Assembly: GCF_000328625.1 (NCBI RefSeq)
Contig: NC_019978.1
Span: 2,232,001-2,296,000 of the forward strand
DNA from: Halobacteroides halobius DSM 5150
GTDB taxonomy: Bacteria > Bacillota > Halanaerobiia > Halobacteroidales > Halobacteroidaceae
Length of the DNA stretch: 64,000 bases
Direction: 5' to 3'
Position numbers and translations under genes: made by a program. Position 1 is the first letter of the stretch, and each line of letters starts with the position of its first letter. This document shows positions 61,327 to 64,000 of the stretch, piece by piece. The notes below the pieces were generated by a model. That model did not search any database. It was not told where the DNA came from and saw only the letters and a list, made by a program, of their open reading frames with translations.

Positions 61327-62688
61327 TTATTTTTTCTTAATCAATGCTACATTTTCAATATGATAAGTCTGAGGAAACATATCAACTGGCTGAATCTCTT
61401 CTGTATAATATCCTAAATCTTTTAGCCTCTTTAAATCCCTCGCCAAACTAGTTGGTTTACATGATACATACACAATTCGTTGAGGTTTAATTTTTGCAAA
61501 GGCCTCTAAAACTTCTTCATGACAGCCCTTACGAGGAGGATCAACAACAATTACCTCTGGTGAAAACTGATTCTTAAGTTGAGGTAGCACATCCTTAACC
61601 TTTCCTACAGCAAATTGACAGTTATTAATATCATTTAATTTAGCATTTTCTTTAGCTTGTTCAATTGCTTCTGGAACAACCTCAATACCATAAACCTCCT
61701 GGGCCTGATTGGCTAAATAGAGAGAGATAGATCCCAAACCACAATAAGCATCCAGTACCTTCTCCTCACCTGTCAACTTAGCATACTCTAACACCTGATC
61801 ATAAAGCACCTTAGTCTGTAACGAATTAACCTGAAAGAATGACAAAGGGGAGATTTGATACTTAATTGGGCCAATATAATCAAGTATATACTCTTGACCA
61901 GCTAATAATGCAGTCTTATCTCCTAGTACTACATTAGTTTGCTCTGGATTTACATTTTGATAAACACTAATTAACTCTGGTACTTCTTCTAGTAATTTAT
62001 GGGCGATTTCTTGGCCCTTAACAAATTTCTCATCTTTAGTAACTAAGACTAACATTGCTTGATTAGTACACACTCCCACCCTGACTACTAAATGGCGCAA
62101 TAGCCCTTGATGAATTTCTTCATTGTAAATAGATAAATTATAATCCTCTATTAATTTTACTGCTCTATCAACAATTCGATTAATAACTGGATGTTGGATT
62201 TGACAATCCTTAACTTTAATTAACTTATGACTTCCAGCTGCATAAAAACCCGTAATTACTTCTTCATCTTCAACCCCTAAAGGAAACTGAGCTTTATTAC
62301 GATATAGATAAGGATTTTCCATACCCTTAACTTGATTAATCTTAATATCATCTAGCTTGGCAATCCGCTCTATAGCATCTTCAACCATCTGTTGTTTATA
62401 ATTAAGTTGCGCCGTATAATCAATATGTTGCATCTGACATCCACCACATAAATCATACTTGGGACACTCCGAATCAATTCTTTCCTCTACTGGTGCAACT
62501 ACATCTACTACCTTCCCCCGACCATAATTTCTTTTTACTTCTGTAACCTTTATCTTTACTACTTCTCCTGGCACTCCACCAGTAACAAAAATAGCGAAAT
62601 CATCTTTTCTACCTACTACATCTCCACCATAAGCTATATTCTCTAATTTAATAGTTGTCATATCTCCTACTTTAACTGGTTTGACCAT
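61327..62688 (-). CDS. rlmD: 23S rRNA (uracil-5)-methyltransferase RlmD-type
   Basis: 453 residues. N-terminal TRAM domain (to about 65), then the [4Fe-4S] site CPKYDLCGGCQMQH, and the SAM domain with LDAYCGLGSISLYLA and the catalytic Cys in IVYVSCKPTSLARDL near 411-425. The C-terminus ends HIENVALIKK. Start at 62688; an alternative Met at residue 10 (MTTIKLENI) is possible. Confidence 0.94.
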   Translation of the reverse strand: MVKPVKVGDMTTIKLENIAYGGDVVGRKDDFAIFVTGGVPGEVVKIKVTEVKRNYGRGKVVDVVAPVEERIDSECPKYDLCGGCQMQHIDYTAQLNYKQQMVEDAIERIAKLDDIKINQVKGMENPYLYRNKAQFPLGVEDEEVITGFYAAGSHKLIKVKDCQIQHPVINRIVDRAVKLIEDYNLSIYNEEIHQGLLRHLVVRVGVCTNQAMLVLVTKDEKFVKGQEIAHKLLEEVPELISVYQNVNPEQTNVVLGDKTALLAGQEYILDYIGPIKYQISPLSFFQVNSLQTKVLYDQVLEYAKLTGEEKVLDAYCGLGSISLYLANQAQEVYGIEVVPEAIEQAKENAKLNDINNCQFAVGKVKDVLPQLKNQFSPEVIVVDPPRKGCHEEVLEAFAKIKPQRIVYVSCKPTSLARDLKRLKDLGYYTEEIQPVDMFPQTYHIENVALIKKK

Positions 62689-62719
62689 TCTACTCCTCCC
62701 TTATATCTAATTTAAGCCT

Positions 62720-63736
62720 TTATTGGCTTACTTCCTTATCTAAATTAAAAACTTTAAAGGAGATTATTCCTCCTACTATCAAGTAGCTATAATAAGTAAA
62801 AAAACGCCAACCCCCTACTACTATTCCTAGCACTGAGACTGGTAAACTCTGTTGTAACAAACTAGCTAAAATAACCTCCACTCCACTACCTCCAGGGATT
62901 GGAATAAAGATAGCAGCTGTATAAATCAATAACTGGATTAAGATAAGAGATCCTAAGTTCATTTGTAAATTAAGACTTCTGATTATAAAGTAAATAACTA
63001 TAAATTGAGCACTCCAGGATAACACTGTTAGAATAAAACTAAAGACTAGCTCCCACTTACTAACCTTTAAGTATCTCCAAAGAGCTTGATAAAAAATACG
63101 TATCTCCCTAGCTAATTCCCTTTTCCAAGCATATATCTTTTGCTCATCAACAATTTTTTTAATTAAGCTTCTATTTAATAACCAAAAGCAGATTAAAACT
63201 AAATTACGAGGGTGATACAATAATAAATAAATCACTACTAATAAACCTAGAATAAAAATCGTGACCCCCAAAATTAATAGTTTGCCATTAATATAAGAAA
63301 CAAATAAACTACGTAACTTAAAAAATACTAATGGTAAACTAAAGATAAAAAAGACTAATCTAAGAATTAACTCTACGATTACAATAGCACTAGCTCTACC
63401 CGAAGAAACATTTGATTTAGCTAATGCAACCACTTTAAAAGGTTGGCCCCCAACCCCTGAGGGAGTAATATTAGCAAAAAAGCTACCTACTAAACCTATC
63501 TCAATAGCAGCTAACAAAGGTAATTTAACATCTACCCCTTTAGCTAAAACCTTTAGTTTAAACCCATTAGCAAACCAAACAAACCCCATAATACCTGAAC
63601 TAATTACTATATATATCCAGTTTAAATTTTTTAACACCTGCCAAGTTTGTTGATTAACTGTAAACAAAATGAGTATTACAAGTATTATTAAACTGAAGCT
63701 TAATGTGAATAAAATTTTATTTTTTAACTTATTCAT
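62720..63736 (-). CDS. Lysylphosphatidylglycerol-synthase-TM/UPF0104 family membrane protein
   Basis: 338 residues, about nine hydrophobic segments, no soluble domain. NITPSGVGGQPFKVVAL and IPIPGGSGVEVILASLL are the two conserved Pro/Gly-rich motifs of the flippase-like family (AglD2/YbhN, LPG synthase membrane part). Role unknown, maybe in lipid or glycan export. Starts at 63736, facing the divergent gene at 63948. Confidence 0.85.
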   Translation of the reverse strand: MNKLKNKILFTLSFSLIILVILILFTVNQQTWQVLKNLNWIYIVISSGIMGFVWFANGFKLKVLAKGVDVKLPLLAAIEIGLVGSFFANITPSGVGGQPFKVVALAKSNVSSGRASAIVIVELILRLVFFIFSLPLVFFKLRSLFVSYINGKLLILGVTIFILGLLVVIYLLLYHPRNLVLICFWLLNRSLIKKIVDEQKIYAWKRELAREIRIFYQALWRYLKVSKWELVFSFILTVLSWSAQFIVIYFIIRSLNLQMNLGSLILIQLLIYTAAIFIPIPGGSGVEVILASLLQQSLPVSVLGIVVGGWRFFTYYSYLIVGGIISFKVFNLDKEVSQ

Positions 63737-63861
63737 TTAATCCCCCACTAAATTACTAGTTCAATATTAGTTTATTTCATTATCAAATATCAATTCATTC
63801 AACAAGTAATTATATCAAAAAATAACTTCTAAAAAAACCTTTTAGCAAAATTGATTAAAAA

Positions 63862-63892
63862 TAGAAGACGACCCACTAGGGTCGCCAAAATT
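63862..63892 (-). other. Stem-loop in a divergent gap, terminator-like but out of place
   Basis: Minus strand GGCGACCC, loop TAGT, GGGTCGTC, then TTCTATTTTT. It resembles the terminators elsewhere in the window, but no minus-strand gene ends here; the flanking genes diverge. A short transcript from the right or a 5' leader structure are options. Confidence 0.45.
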
Positions 63893-63947
63893 TAGAAAAG
63901 GATTTTATCATAAAATAACTAATCATATTATACAAGGAGGTATTAAT

Positions 63948-64000
63948 ATGAAAAAAGCTTTTATTCCAACTTTAAATTGGTTAATATTTAATACATTAGC
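63948..64000 (+). CDS. Start of a plus-strand gene, cut by the right edge
   Basis: ATG at 63948 with the perfect RBS AAGGAGGT seven bases before it. The 17 visible residues (MKKAFIPTLNWLIFNTL) are a basic start and a hydrophobic stretch, so probably membrane or secreted. Only strong evidence of a plus-strand gene in the window apart from the outer IS. Confidence 0.6.
   Translation, partial: MKKAFIPTLNWLIFNTL

Noticed and set aside
1-64000. tRNA, rRNA and riboswitch genes
   Set aside because: None of the gaps shows cloverleaf structure, rRNA motifs or a riboswitch core that I could recognise.

Overview
The window is AT-rich and carries nearly all of its genes on the minus strand. It looks like a chromosomal segment of a low-GC anaerobic Firmicute with an outer membrane, most likely order Halanaerobiales (Halobacteroidaceae-like). 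Firmicute traits: sporulation-type sigma-H, comFA/comFC, a long-form HPF and an RF2 gene with programmed frameshift. Diderm traits: a heptose pathway set (gmhB, rfaE1, rfaE2) beside a small beta-barrel protein ending in Phe. Fermentative anaerobe: a complete NADH-linked [FeFe] hydrogenase operon (hydC-ATPase-ferredoxin-hydB-hydA). The taxon is an inference; no rRNA or tRNA gene is present.

Layout: 1-9.3 kb holds housekeeping genes (a DUF2993-like gene cut by the left edge, ZIP transporter, prfB, secA, hpf, csp, a polar amino-acid ABC transporter, two small flagellar-type genes). 9.4-34.8 kb is a large sugar locus. It contains pseudaminic-acid-type genes (pseB, pseC, pseG, a cytidylyltransferase, pseI), the dTDP-rhamnose set rfbABCD, four family-2 glycosyltransferases, a VioA-like aminotransferase, a formyltransferase, an M28-like DUF4910 protein, ATP-grasp and HAD proteins, methyltransferases and a sulfotransferase. 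A dead transposon carrying a second dead transposon lies at 23.35-25.88 kb. 34.8-47.5 kb is a flagellar late-gene cluster (fliT-like, fliS, Maf glycosyltransferase, fliD, flagellin, csrA, fliW, DUF6470, flgL, flgK, flgN, flgM, yvyF). 47.5-64 kb has comFC/comFA, sigH, a DUF362 ferredoxin protein with a 41-residue membrane protein, the hydrogenase operon, heptose genes, an outer membrane protein, HPr, fRMsr, RlmD and a flippase-like membrane protein.

How the parts fit: nonulosonate genes directly beside a Maf-type glycosyltransferase, FliS and flagellin indicate flagellin glycosylation, though the gene set (spsC/E/F/G plus spsI-L equivalents) also resembles the Bacillus spore-coat sps operon. 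The usual 4-N-acetyltransferase (PseH/SpsD) is not visible; a formyltransferase is. Flagellin expression appears to be under sigma-28 and the CsrA/FliW switch: the flagellin leader has a hairpin whose loop matches the CsrA consensus. The hydrogenase operon has a strong promoter followed by a Rex-like palindrome.

Most unusual feature: a family of low-complexity fold-back arrays, a GT-rich arm (GTGAGTAATGGG-like) then a complementary AC-rich arm, scattered between genes. Two sit on either side of a four-helix-bundle (23S-IVS-type) protein gene inserted between fliW and csrA, and a second copy of that gene sits between pseB and pseC with similar arrays. The arrays run into the 3' ends of several genes and supply their last codons and stops.
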